Origin: Pseudomonadota bacterium
Lineage (GTDB): Bacteria; Pseudomonadota; Gammaproteobacteria; Pseudomonadales; Moraxellaceae
DNA: 39,255 nt
Direction of reading: 5' to 3'
NCBI GenBank assembly: GCA_021781515.1
Contig: JAJXWR010000015.1
Coordinates: 1 to 39,255, forward strand
The position numbers were made by a program, and so were the translations under genes. Shown here piece after piece: positions 1-6,804 of this stretch. The notes under the pieces were generated by a model. The model made no database searches. It was not told the DNA's origin and worked only from the letters and a program-made list of their open reading frames with translations. Every line of letters begins with the position of its first letter. The stretch's first letter is position 1.

Positions 1-1776
1 CCGCATTGGGAACGACGCCAGGGACGGGCGATGGTGCTGGAACAGATTCATTTACTGGGATTGCAGGTGCATCCTGGGCGTGCGGTGCCGCTGAGTCACC
101 AGGATCCATTGGAGGCCCGACGTTTACTGATTTCCGAGGGCTTGGTGGCTGGGGATATCGACCTGCAGGTTGGCTTTCTTAAAACCAATCAGCAATTGTT
201 GCAGCGTTTACATGAAATGGAAGAACGCTCCCGGCGTCGTGATCTGGTTCTCGATGCTTCCGGACAATTTGCCTTCTATGATGCACAGTTGCCTGCGTCT
301 GTTGTGGACGTTCCCAGTCTGCAAGTCTGGTACAGGCAAACGCTTCCTCACACCCCAGCATTATTATTGATGACCGAGGACCTGCTGCAGCGCCCGCAAA
401 CAGCAGGTGTGATGGCTGAATTTCCTGAAGTGTGGCCGGCGGAAGGAGGGGATTTTGCGCTCAGTTATGTGTTTGCGCCGGGTGACCGGCGCGATGGTGT
501 AACGCTTACTTGCCCGGTGGGGCGTTACCATAGCTTGCCTTGGAAAGATTTTGAGCATCTGGTTCCCGGTCTGCGTCCGGAAAAAATTCTTTGTCTGTTG
601 CGAGGACTGGCCAAAACACATCGTCGACAACTGGTGCCGATTCAAGAATTGGCCGCCTGTCTGGATCCACCCCGTTCGCTCCCCTTGCTGGAGGGACTGT
701 GTCAGGCGATTGCCCGGGAACGTCAGGTGCAATTAACACCCGTGGATTTTCAGGACATTGCTTTGCCACTGCATGTACAACTCAATATCCGGGTCGTAGC
801 GCCGACCGGTGAATTGCTCATTGAAAGTCGCCTGCGGCAGGAACTGGATGCTCAGGTGGCGCGCTGGTTACAGACACAGCATACGCCGTCGGTGCCGGTG
901 CCTGGGAACACGGCATGGACCGACTGGCGCGAAGATCTTCTTGAAATGACGGAAAGAGGCGAAGGACTGGCCCGGCAGCGTCTTTTTGCGGCGTTGCAGG
1001 ATCAGGGCAATCGGGTACAGCCGGTGGAACTGCTACGCCCCATGGAGGCAAGGAAGGTGCATGCCCGTGGATGTGCCCGGCTTTATGCGTTGGCAGTGGC
1101 GGATCTGCTCAAACCCTGGCAACAAAAAATCCGTAAATCACAGGTGAGTCAGGTCTTTACTGAACTGGCACCACTAGAGCGACTGGCAGAAGAGTGGGTA
1201 CTGGCCTTGGTCATTTTTTTTGCCGGGCTGGATCAGCAGTTGCCCTACCGTAAAGCCGACTATAGTCGGCAACTATCGCTATTACGGGGTGCTCTGGCGG
1301 AACAGCTACCGGTGTTGTGGCAACAACTGGAAGCGATTGCCCGTCAGGTGCGGCAGGTGCGTCAGGGGATTGCTACACTGGATCGGGCATTGCCGGAACT
1401 GCGGCAGGATTTGCAGGCGCAGTTAGCGGGGTTAGTGGACGACAACTGGCCGATCGCTCCGGGCTACCGGTATTGGCAGCATTACCCCCGTTACCTGAAC
1501 GCCATGCTCTGGCGTTTGCAGCGGGGTGGAGTCAGCAGGCAACGGGATCTGCCGTTGATGCAGGAGGTGCAGCAGCGGTTGCAACAGTGTCATGTCGTGC
1601 TGGAAGAGCGGGAACGCTTGCAGGAACCCGTAGAACAAATTCTGCAATACCGTTGGATGTTGGAAGAATATCGGGTATCTTTGTTTGCACAACACATCAG
1701 GACGGCTCAGCCGGTCTCTGCAGTGCGACTGGATCGTTGGTGGGAACAGGTGCGTGCCGACCTGAAAATCAGGTAG
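1..1776 (+). CDS. hrpA: ATP-dependent RNA helicase HrpA, C-terminal part (5' truncated by window edge)
   Basis: The frame is open from base 1 and starts inside the gene. The first residues (PHWERRQGRAMV) match the conserved region just before the C-terminal DUF3418 domain of HrpA, a DEAH-box RNA helicase of enterobacteria and relatives. DUF3418 hallmarks are visible: a LLISEGLV segment, a FAFYDAQLP segment, an LSYVFAPG segment followed by DGVTLTCPV, and LVPGLRPEKI. The helicase motifs themselves (Walker A, DEAH) lie upstream of the window. HrpA acts on ribosome-bound mRNA in the cytoplasm and has been linked to rescue of stalled or collided ribosomes. Any ATG at position 31 is internal and not a true start. 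The protein ends normally, with a TAG at 1774-1776. I am confident of the family. Confidence 0.93.
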   Translation, partial: PHWERRQGRAMVLEQIHLLGLQVHPGRAVPLSHQDPLEARRLLISEGLVAGDIDLQVGFLKTNQQLLQRLHEMEERSRRRDLVLDASGQFAFYDAQLPASVVDVPSLQVWYRQTLPHTPALLLMTEDLLQRPQTAGVMAEFPEVWPAEGGDFALSYVFAPGDRRDGVTLTCPVGRYHSLPWKDFEHLVPGLRPEKILCLLRGLAKTHRRQLVPIQELAACLDPPRSLPLLEGLCQAIARERQVQLTPVDFQDIALPLHVQLNIRVVAPTGELLIESRLRQELDAQVARWLQTQHTPSVPVPGNTAWTDWREDLLEMTERGEGLARQRLFAALQDQGNRVQPVELLRPMEARKVHARGCARLYALAVADLLKPWQQKIRKSQVSQVFTELAPLERLAEEWVLALVIFFAGLDQQLPYRKADYSRQLSLLRGALAEQLPVLWQQLEAIARQVRQVRQGIATLDRALPELRQDLQAQLAGLVDDNWPIAPGYRYWQHYPRYLNAMLWRLQRGGVSRQRDLPLMQEVQQRLQQCHVVLEERERLQEPVEQILQYRWMLEEYRVSLFAQHIRTAQPVSAVRLDRWWEQVRADLKIR

Positions 1777-1905
1777 AATGGCAGCACGGAGTAATGGTGG
1801 TGGAGTAATGGAGAATGACGGCTAGGTTCATGCTTTTCTGAACCCGGTGCCAATAAAAATGCATCCGCATCAGCGACTGCGGATCACTACACAGGAAACA
1901 ATATC
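1777..1905 (+). other. Leader of the ketoacyl synthase gene with two stem-loops
   Basis: Between hrpA and the next gene there are two short perfect inverted repeats. GGTTCA (1825-1830) pairs with TGAACC (1839-1844) across 8 bases, and ATCCGCA (1863-1869) pairs with TGCGGAT (1878-1884) across 8 bases. Neither is followed by a T-run on the plus strand, so they do not look like standard terminators. An AGGAAA ribosome binding site follows at about 1893-1898. I see no convincing sigma-70 promoter. Confidence 0.4.
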
Positions 1906-3051
1906 ATGCAGCCTACGCAATCTGTGCCCCCGGAGGTCCTGATTAGTGGTACCGGTCTGTTTACTCCCGAGGAATCCATCAGTAATACGGAACTGGTCGC
2001 CGCCTTTGATGAATACGCCCGCCGCTTTAATGGGCGTCATGCTGAGGCCATTGCCGCCGGAGAAATGCGTGCCATGGGGATGTCCAATGCGGAGTTCATT
2101 GAAAAGGCCTCGGGTATAAAATCGCGGCATGTCTTGAATAAATCGGGTATTGTGGACCCGGACCGTCTTTATCCCTTTATTGCAGAACGGCGTAATGATG
2201 AATTATCGGTACAGGCGGAGATGGGGGTCAAAGCCGCCTTACAGGCACTGGAATGCGCCGGGCAGCCGGTGGAGGCGATTGATGGGGTTATTGTCGCCTG
2301 TTCCAATATGCAGCGGGCTTATCCGGCCATGGCCATTGAAATACAGCAGGCACTGGGCATTCAGGGCTTCGCCTTTGATATGAATGTGGCCTGCTCGTCG
2401 GCTACCTTTGGGTTGCAGGTGGCAACGGACAGCATTCGTTCCGGTAGCGCCCGCTCGGTGTTGATGGTCAACCCGGAAATCTGCTCAGCCCACTTAGAAT
2501 GGCGGGACCGGGATTGTCACTTTATTTTTGGGGATGTGGCCACGGCGGTGGTGTTGCAGGCGGCGGATTTGCCGGGGCGCACTGAAGCAGCATGGTCGGT
2601 GCTGGGCACGCAGCTGCAAACCCGCTTCTCTAACAATATCCGCAATAATTTTGGTTTTCTCAACCGTTGTGATGAGTCCGGTGTCGGGGCTCGGGATAAA
2701 CTCTTCATGCAGGAAGGGCGCAAAGTGTTCAAGGAAGTATGCCCGATGGTGTATGAACAGATTGGCGAGCATCTGCAGGCGATGGGGCTGCAGCCAGCGC
2801 AATTGAAACGTCTGTGGCTGCATCAGGCCAACAGCAACATGAATGAACTGATTGCCCGCAAAGTCATGGGACGTGAGGTCAGTCGGCTCGAAGCGCCACT
2901 GATTCTTGATGAATATGCCAATACCAGTTCGGCCGGATCGATTATTGCCTTTCATAAACACCGGAGCGATTTACAGTCGGGTGATTATGGGGTGATCTGC
3001 TCTTTTGGAGCGGGTTATTCGATTGGTAGTGTGATCCTCAGAAAATGCTGA
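1906..3051 (+). CDS. Beta-ketoacyl-ACP synthase III family protein (FabH-like, PA3286 type)
   Basis: This is a 381-residue thiolase-fold condensing enzyme. The catalytic triad of the KAS III family is visible: Cys163 in [10 protein letters not shown], His306 in [11 protein letters not shown] and Asn339 in [10 protein letters not shown]. The C-terminal GAGYSIGSV segment is also typical. It is longer than housekeeping FabH (about 320 residues). As I recall that sequence, it closely resembles Pseudomonas aeruginosa PA3286, which condenses medium-chain acyl-CoA with malonyl-ACP and so feeds beta-oxidation products into fatty acid synthesis. The AGGAAA ribosome binding site lies 7-8 bases before the ATG. 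Its stop codon overlaps the start of the mlaA-like gene by 7 bases, so the two are translationally coupled, which suggests a shared role in envelope lipid supply. The family is clear, but the acyl substrate is inferred from the PA3286 resemblance. Confidence 0.9.
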   Translation: MQPTQSVPPEVLISGTGLFTPEESISNTELVAAFDEYARRFNGRHAEAIAAGEMRAMGMSNAEFIEKASGIKSRHVLNKSGIVDPDRLYPFIAERRNDELSVQAEMGVKAALQALECAGQPVEAIDGVIVACSNMQRAYPAMAIEIQQALGIQGFAFDMNVACSSATFGLQVATDSIRSGSARSVLMVNPEICSAHLEWRDRDCHFIFGDVATAVVLQAADLPGRTEAAWSVLGTQLQTRFSNNIRNNFGFLNRCDESGVGARDKLFMQEGRKVFKEVCPMVYEQIGEHLQAMGLQPAQLKRLWLHQANSNMNELIARKVMGREVSRLEAPLILDEYANTSSAGSIIAFHKHRSDLQSGDYGVICSFGAGYSIGSVILRKC

Positions 3052-3785
3052 AAACGGCCTGGAGGTATTGGTTTGTTGCAGGACTGTTACTGAGCGCTCC
3101 GCCGATCTTTGCAGATGAGCGGGATCCGTTGGTGCGTATCAATCGACCGATCTATCGTTTCAATGACGCACTCGATCGGAGAATTCTTCTGCCGCTGACG
3201 CGTGGCTATGTCTGGTTATTGCCGCAGCCTGCCCGCGACTGTGTGCATAATGTGTTCAGTAACCTAGGGGATACCCTGGTGGTAGTGAATGATGTACTTC
3301 AGGTCAATCCAAGGGCGACCGGCCGGGATTTTCTGCGTCTGGTGATGAACACCACCTTCGGGCTTGCCGGGTTGTTTGATGTGGGCGTGCGAGTCGGCTT
3401 GCCAAAACATGAGCAGGATTTTGGTTTGACGCTGGGCGTCTGGGGTGTGCCAGCGGGGCCTTATGTTGTGCTTCCCATCAAAGGGCCCTCTACTTTACGT
3501 GATGCACCAGCCGCTCTTTTTGATACCTTGCTGTACCCACTCAATTTTATTCGTCCGAGCCGGGATCAGTGGGGGCCCTATGCCTTGTACGTGGTGGACA
3601 TGCGCGCGCAATTACTGCCATTGCAACCGACACTGGAAAGTTCTGGCGATCCCTATATCTTGCTGCGGGAAGTGTATCTGCAACGCCGTGCAGCAGCCCT
3701 GAAGGCCGATCGCAAGGCCGCTCCCAGCGATCAGACGGCAGCAGACGATCCATTTACAGCGGATGGTTCGGAGGCGGTACCTTGA
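3045..3785 (+). CDS. mlaA: MlaA (VacJ)-family outer-membrane phospholipid protein, apparently without a lipobox
   Basis: The 246-residue protein has the MlaA signature: an N-terminal [13 protein letters not shown] helix, then [16 protein letters not shown], a [16 protein letters not shown] segment, and [23 protein letters not shown]. MlaA removes mislocalised phospholipids from the outer leaflet of the outer membrane and hands them to MlaC and MlaFEDB; those partners are not in this window. The usual MlaA is a lipoprotein. Here the signal peptide reads [14 protein letters not shown] with no cysteine, so a signal peptidase I cut after FA is predicted instead. The acidic C-terminal tail is low complexity. 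Its ATG overlaps the end of the ketoacyl synthase gene. The family is secure, and the missing lipid anchor is read directly from the sequence. Confidence 0.92.
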   Translation: MLKTAWRYWFVAGLLLSAPPIFADERDPLVRINRPIYRFNDALDRRILLPLTRGYVWLLPQPARDCVHNVFSNLGDTLVVVNDVLQVNPRATGRDFLRLVMNTTFGLAGLFDVGVRVGLPKHEQDFGLTLGVWGVPAGPYVVLPIKGPSTLRDAPAALFDTLLYPLNFIRPSRDQWGPYALYVVDMRAQLLPLQPTLESSGDPYILLREVYLQRRAAALKADRKAAPSDQTAADDPFTADGSEAVP

Positions 3786-3809
3786 GTAATGATTTTTAGT
3801 GACTGATAT

Positions 3810-4115
3810 TTAGTCCAGCACTTCGGTGATTTCCAACGCAATGCGGTAGCGCTTCTGCTGACCACTGTCCACCCGCAACACCCGGGCTCGTGCATGAAAT
3901 CCAGCCATGTGGGGCGTCGGTGAGGGGATGCGCACCTCTACTTCCATCCCGGCGGTCATGGTGGCATCACTGTCCAGCAATAGGCCACTGGCCGACAGAT
4001 TCTCACACACCCCGTGCAGGATACGACCATCACCACACAAACATTCGGCTTGTGTGCCCAAAAACATACGGCGAAAGGAACGTTTTTCGTCAAAATCCAT
4101 ACGTTTGTCACTCAT
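3810..4115 (-). CDS. Small stand-alone PilZ-domain protein, predicted c-di-GMP receptor
   Basis: This 101-residue protein is essentially one PilZ domain. The two c-di-GMP-binding motifs are intact: RxxxR as R12-S-F-R-R16, and the [D/N]xSxxG motif as N39-L-S-A-S-G44. The strand pattern after that, with VEVRIPSP and ARARVLRVD, fits the PilZ barrel. Stand-alone PilZ proteins bind c-di-GMP in the cytoplasm and pass the signal to a protein partner; the partner here is unknown. The ribosome binding site is GGGGGAGG, 8 bases before the ATG. The gene converges with mlaA and is preceded by a promoter candidate with three 11-bp repeats. Given the MSHA and Pil-Chp genes further along, a link to surface behaviour is plausible, but this is only inference. 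Confidence 0.88.
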   Translation of the reverse strand: MSDKRMDFDEKRSFRRMFLGTQAECLCGDGRILHGVCENLSASGLLLDSDATMTAGMEVEVRIPSPTPHMAGFHARARVLRVDSGQQKRYRIALEITEVLD

Positions 4116-4167
4116 AATTTTTCCTCCCCCTGGCGGCTGAATCCGACTGGTTTATGCAATCCTGCTT

Positions 4168-4196
4168 ATTATGGAGGATAAGGCTTGAAAATTCAC
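4168..4196 (-). promoter_or_regulatory. Candidate promoter of the PilZ gene
   Basis: On the minus strand a CATAAT -10 box (4168-4173) is 17 bases from GTGAAT (4191-4196). The -35 match is poor (3 of 6). It coincides with the last of three helically phased 11-bp repeats, as expected for a promoter that needs an activator. This gives a leader of roughly 50 bases before the PilZ ATG. Confidence 0.45.
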
Positions 4197-4223
4197 GATA
4201 AATTCATGATTTATTCACGATAA
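4191..4223. repeat. Three tandem 11-bp direct repeats upstream of the PilZ gene
   Basis: The repeats are ATTCACGATAA (4191-4201), ATTCATGATTT (4202-4212) and ATTCACGATAA (4213-4223). The outer two are identical and the middle one differs at three positions. The period is close to one helical turn, so all copies face the same side of the DNA. They lie from the -35 position outward relative to the PilZ promoter candidate, which is a typical activator-site layout. Confidence 0.8.
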
Positions 4224-4233
4224 ATCGTCCAGT

Positions 4234-4270
4234 CACACGAACCGTAGGTGAAATAACCCAGGTTCGTGTG
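4234..4270. other. Stem-loop between the barrel gene and the PilZ gene
   Basis: CACACGAACC (4234-4243) and GGTTCGTGTG (4261-4270) are perfect 10-bp inverted repeats around a 17-base loop. The loop can form a further small stem (GGT with ACC). It lies 28 bases past the stop of the minus-strand barrel gene, so it may protect the 3' end of that mRNA or help end transcription. There is no T-run on either side, so a standard intrinsic terminator is not supported. Confidence 0.6.
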
Positions 4271-4297
4271 TGGAGACGCATTGCCCCAATAAGCGGT

Positions 4298-5524
4298 CTA
4301 GAAGGAGCCGTCCAGGGCGACAGACAGTAGATTAGAGTCGCCTAAGAACATGTAGGGTTTCTGGGAAAGATCCTTGGAGATATCATATTGTAGTTTTAAA
4401 CAAAGGTTAGGCTTAAAGTCCCAACGAACGCTAAAGTAAGTGGTGCGCCGACCTTCAATGGGGGCCGAAGGCGTCGGTTCAGTGATATAATGCGATTGGG
4501 TGATCATTCCCGTCCAGTCTTGCCAGTGGTATCCTGCGCCTGCCAGATAATAGTTATAGATGAATTTGGTCGCTGGTTGATCAAAACGGTCACTCTCGGT
4601 GCGAACAATCCAGTGATCAGTATCGACATTAAAGGCAACGCCCATGATACGGGTTAGTACATCGTTGGTGGGGTTACCATTCAGATCATAGAACCAGGGA
4701 CTGGTGGTGCCATTGGGCAGCAAAGTAGAGGCACGATCCCGGTGCTCTTCCCCCATGACCCGAATCCCAAAGATGCCATTGTTCAGGTTGACATAGGCAC
4801 CATGCATCTGTAGCCAGGCTTCATTGGTTTGTGCACCACCGGAGCCGTTGGGTAAACTGGTATTCGGGTAAAATGTATACAAGAGCGTATCGTAGGCATC
4901 GTTGCTTTGCGCATAGTGGCCGCCCCAGTAGTTGGCTTCCAGCGTCCAGTCCGAGTTACCGAGGCCCGTATGATAATCGACATTCGCCCCATTGTATTCA
5001 TAGATAGGCCAGCCGTAGACATCCGGGGCAGGTCGAACCCAGGGGTAGGCATAACCGATATACAGGTAATCACTGTAATAATACAGCGGAATGCGCTTGC
5101 GTCCTGCCTGAAAGGTCCAGTTGGGGGTGGCATCGTAGGATAAAAAGGCCCAGTCCGGGGTGGGGCGATTGTTCTCATTAGTGGCGCGCGATACTTCCTG
5201 TATGGTGGCTGAGAGTTTAGAGGTAAATTTGGCCGTTAACTGCAAGCCCGCCAGAGACTCAGGTGCTGTTTCCCAGCCCTTGTATTTTTGGTACATGCCG
5301 ACGTATTCCCAGTTCTGGATGGTACATGGGCATTTCCATTGCTGATAAGTACCGTTATTATTGCCTGACATGATTTTGCCATCGACCACCTGACCAAAAC
5401 CGTGCAGGGTAAAATCAATACCGTCAAAGGAGAAATCGTAGGCATGGGTGCTGGCGGGAAGTGAACTTAGTCCCAGCAGCAGGCTGAGGCAATGGATAGC
5501 GTGTTGCAGCTGACGTGTCTTCAT
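4298..5524 (-). CDS. Outer-membrane beta-barrel protein (porin-like)
   Basis: The 408-residue protein starts with a signal peptide ending near ASTHA (about residue 28). The rest is rich in Tyr, Trp, Asn, Gly and Thr with alternating hydrophobic positions, as in amphipathic beta strands. It ends in phenylalanine (VALDGSF), the usual C-terminal recognition residue for Bam-dependent barrels. It has no clear resemblance I can name, and phosphate porins of the OprP type or other anion porins are possible. It is 13 bases downstream of the short PstS-like gene on the same strand, so the two are very likely co-transcribed. This fits a periplasmic ligand-binding protein paired with its outer-membrane channel. 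One unusual point is a pair of nearby cysteines near residue 65 (WKCPCT), which is rare in porins. Confidence 0.75.
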   Translation of the reverse strand: MKTRQLQHAIHCLSLLLGLSSLPASTHAYDFSFDGIDFTLHGFGQVVDGKIMSGNNNGTYQQWKCPCTIQNWEYVGMYQKYKGWETAPESLAGLQLTAKFTSKLSATIQEVSRATNENNRPTPDWAFLSYDATPNWTFQAGRKRIPLYYYSDYLYIGYAYPWVRPAPDVYGWPIYEYNGANVDYHTGLGNSDWTLEANYWGGHYAQSNDAYDTLLYTFYPNTSLPNGSGGAQTNEAWLQMHGAYVNLNNGIFGIRVMGEEHRDRASTLLPNGTTSPWFYDLNGNPTNDVLTRIMGVAFNVDTDHWIVRTESDRFDQPATKFIYNYYLAGAGYHWQDWTGMITQSHYITEPTPSAPIEGRRTTYFSVRWDFKPNLCLKLQYDISKDLSQKPYMFLGDSNLLSVALDGSF

Positions 5525-5537
5525 GACGATGAACTCC

Positions 5538-5975
5538 CTATTTGATGGACAGCAAGGTAATCACTGAGGAATTGACACTGGAGGCATGCACATAACCGAT
5601 CAGGTTCGGATTAGTGGATACCAGTTTGACGACCTCACTATCCCCTCCTACTTCCTTGGGGGGTTCGCCCTTGCCTGCGAATATCACCCGAGCCCAATAG
5701 GCACGTAACTGATTCAGATCTTTACCGGTGGTTTTCTGGTAGAAAACCGCCCGAAGGGGGCTGCTATTATCCTGATCCACCGGAATAACGTGGGTGCCAT
5801 TGGGTAATGCACTGGCTTTACCCAGGAAAATATTACCAATCTGATCCGGATTGACAAAGCCCGCCGTTTGTTTATTGACGATGACGGCAATACTGTCATC
5901 GCTCATGGCGGATAACGAATTTAGTGTGAGGAGCAGAGCAAATCCGGTGCTGAATGGCCTGTGTCTGACGTGCAT
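5538..5975 (-). CDS. Short PstS-like periplasmic (phosphate-type) substrate-binding protein
   Basis: This 145-residue protein has a signal peptide (cleavage probably after SLSAM or nearby) and then one lobe of the PstS-type fold. It contains AVIVNKQ, the segment IGNIFLGKASALPNGTHVIPVDQD, then LRAVFYQKTTGKDLNQLRAYWARVIFAGKG, and a C-terminal NPNLIGYVHASSV. The family is the short 'phosphate ABC transporter substrate-binding' proteins, about half the size of true PstS. These are found in many proteobacteria without a cognate ABC transporter, and none is seen here. A strong AGGAGG ribosome binding site lies 7 bases before the ATG. The downstream partner is the barrel protein. Ligand identity is not shown by the sequence. 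Confidence 0.82.
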   Translation of the reverse strand: MHVRHRPFSTGFALLLTLNSLSAMSDDSIAVIVNKQTAGFVNPDQIGNIFLGKASALPNGTHVIPVDQDNSSPLRAVFYQKTTGKDLNQLRAYWARVIFAGKGEPPKEVGGDSEVVKLVSTNPNLIGYVHASSVNSSVITLLSIK

Positions 5976-5994
5976 GAAGAACCTCCTTGTAGTT

Positions 5995-6014
5995 CGCTAA
6001 TTGGCGCTAATTGG
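5995..6014. repeat. Tandem 10-bp repeat in the leader of the PstS-like gene
   Basis: CGCTAATTGG occurs twice head to tail (5995-6004 and 6005-6014), starting 20 bases before the PstS-like ATG. On the transcript this is two copies of CCAATTAGCG just upstream of the ribosome binding site, so it could be a protein site on DNA or RNA. It could also be a chance duplication. Confidence 0.7.
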
Positions 6015-6175
6015 CTTACTGCATGATAGTGTAGATGTGGAAAAATCAACGAACACCTGACTGCGACAAAATCCGACGAGCGGCAAATAGTTGAAAAATG
6101 AACAAAAATGTTTTGAGCCTGGATGTCGATGTGTGGGTATGGCCGAAGAGACGCCGGCTCACTGCGGCTCAATTA

Positions 6176-6209
6176 AATCACAATGACAATATTGTGATTG
6201 CTGTCATTG
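6176..6209. promoter_or_regulatory. Nested dyad symmetry, candidate operator
   Basis: AATCACAAT (6176-6184) and ATTGTGATT (6191-6199) are perfect 9-bp arms around 6 bases. A second, overlapping pair, CAATGACA (6181-6188) and TGTCATTG (6202-6209), has perfect 8-bp arms around 13 bases. The two structures exclude one another. The site lies between the minus-strand PstS-like gene and the plus-strand small peptide gene, about 14 bases before a TATAGT box, so it could control either. Confidence 0.55.
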
Positions 6210-6222
6210 CGGTTAATCGGTG

Positions 6223-6228
6223 TATAGT
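6223..6228 (+). promoter_or_regulatory. Possible -10 box for the small peptide transcript
   Basis: TATAGT matches the sigma-70 -10 consensus at 5 of 6 positions. No good -35 box lies 16-18 bases upstream, where the nested dyad sits instead. A regulated promoter needing an activator is possible; alone, this hexamer is weak evidence. Confidence 0.3.
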
Positions 6229-6341
6229 GATTGATATACAGTAATTAAAAATGAGACAGGAATACGCTAAATAGATGGAAAAAGTTAAAATATTCCATTG
6301 TTCTTTGCAGGTATTTAATTTATTAATCAGGAGGCGTTATC

Positions 6342-6401
6342 ATGATTTCTTTTGCTATTGATATCATCTTCATTATTGTTATTATCAGAATTTTTTTGTA
6401 G
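6342..6401 (+). CDS. 19-residue hydrophobic peptide, possible type I toxin-like or small membrane peptide
   Basis: This very short ORF (ATG 6342-6344, TAG 6399-6401) is preceded by AGGAGG (6329-6334) with 7 bases to the ATG, one of the best ribosome binding sites in the window. The product, MISFAIDIIFIIVIIRIFL, is nearly all Ile, Phe and Val, with one Asp at residue 7 and one Arg at residue 16. That is a single short membrane helix. In length and composition it resembles the Ibs toxins of E. coli (18-19 residues), whose translation is blocked by an antisense RNA. It could equally be a regulatory membrane peptide or a leader peptide. The ORF is too short for coding statistics, so the case rests on the ribosome binding site and the clean hydrophobic sequence. 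No antisense promoter is convincing. Confidence 0.45.
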   Translation: MISFAIDIIFIIVIIRIFL

Positions 6402-6432
6402 TTCTGTGTACGGTGGCATGGGTAAATCAGCA

Positions 6433-6453
6433 TGGAATCCAGCGTGGGTTCCA
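6433..6453 (+). other. Stem-loop just downstream of the small peptide gene
   Basis: TGGAATCC (6433-6440) pairs with GGGTTCCA (6446-6453) over a 5-base loop, with one G-U pair. GGGTT (6446-6450) can alternatively pair with AACCC at 6457-6461. It may form the 3' end structure of the peptide mRNA or part of a larger folded RNA. No T-run follows, so it is not a classic terminator. Confidence 0.45.
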
Positions 6454-6545
6454 GAAAACCCCCAAGGATAACCGTTAAAAAAATCGATGGGTTAGTCCTG
6501 AGTGGTCGGGTTTGTCCAGTCCTGTGTTATGCATAATTACTGTTT

Positions 6546-6615
6546 CTGTTTGCCAAGATTTAAATTTAATTTAGTCTTGCTGTGTAAATCATGATCATTA
6601 GCCAGAGGCAAACGG
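6546..6615 (+). ncRNA. Structured segment, candidate untranslated RNA element
   Basis: CTGTTTGCC (6546-6554) can pair with GGCAAACGG (6607-6615), nine pairs including one G-U. Inside, AAGAT (6555-6559) can pair with GTCTT (6574-6578). The two-level fold is followed by a TATAAT hexamer at 6638-6643. No known RNA family is recognised, and the element contains no ORF with a ribosome binding site. It might be a small RNA, a leader of nadE, or simply AT-rich DNA that folds. Confidence 0.3.
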
Positions 6616-6637
6616 TTTAATGGACGGGGTTGGCTCG

Positions 6638-6643
6638 TATAAT
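6638..6643 (+). promoter_or_regulatory. Possible -10 box of nadE
   Basis: A perfect TATAAT lies 161 bases before the nadE start. The -35 position has only weak matches (TTTAAT at 16 bases), so the promoter is tentative. The remaining sequence up to nadE (6644-6804) shows no gene. Confidence 0.4.
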
Positions 6644-6804
6644 CAGGAGTCCGTGCAGGTCGCCCGTGTGGCATTTTCCTTTAAGGTATGGTGGTGATAA
6701 AATACCGGTACGCTGATTTTTGTTACTGGGGTGGATGCAATGCAACGGCACCAGTATGTGCTACAACACACTTTATTACGTTGAACCCTTGGGGATGAAA
6801 ATAA

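Noticed and set aside
6201-6218. A possible Pho box, because CTGTCAT occurs near a PstS-like gene
   Set aside because: Only one 7-bp half-site is present. The second repeat, 4 bases later, reads GTTAATC and matches almost nowhere, and the half-site is part of the larger dyad.
6420-6540. An antisense RNA promoter facing the small peptide gene
   Set aside because: The best pair on the minus strand (TTGGCA with CATAAC) has a 19-base spacer and poor matches, so I do not claim a type I antitoxin.
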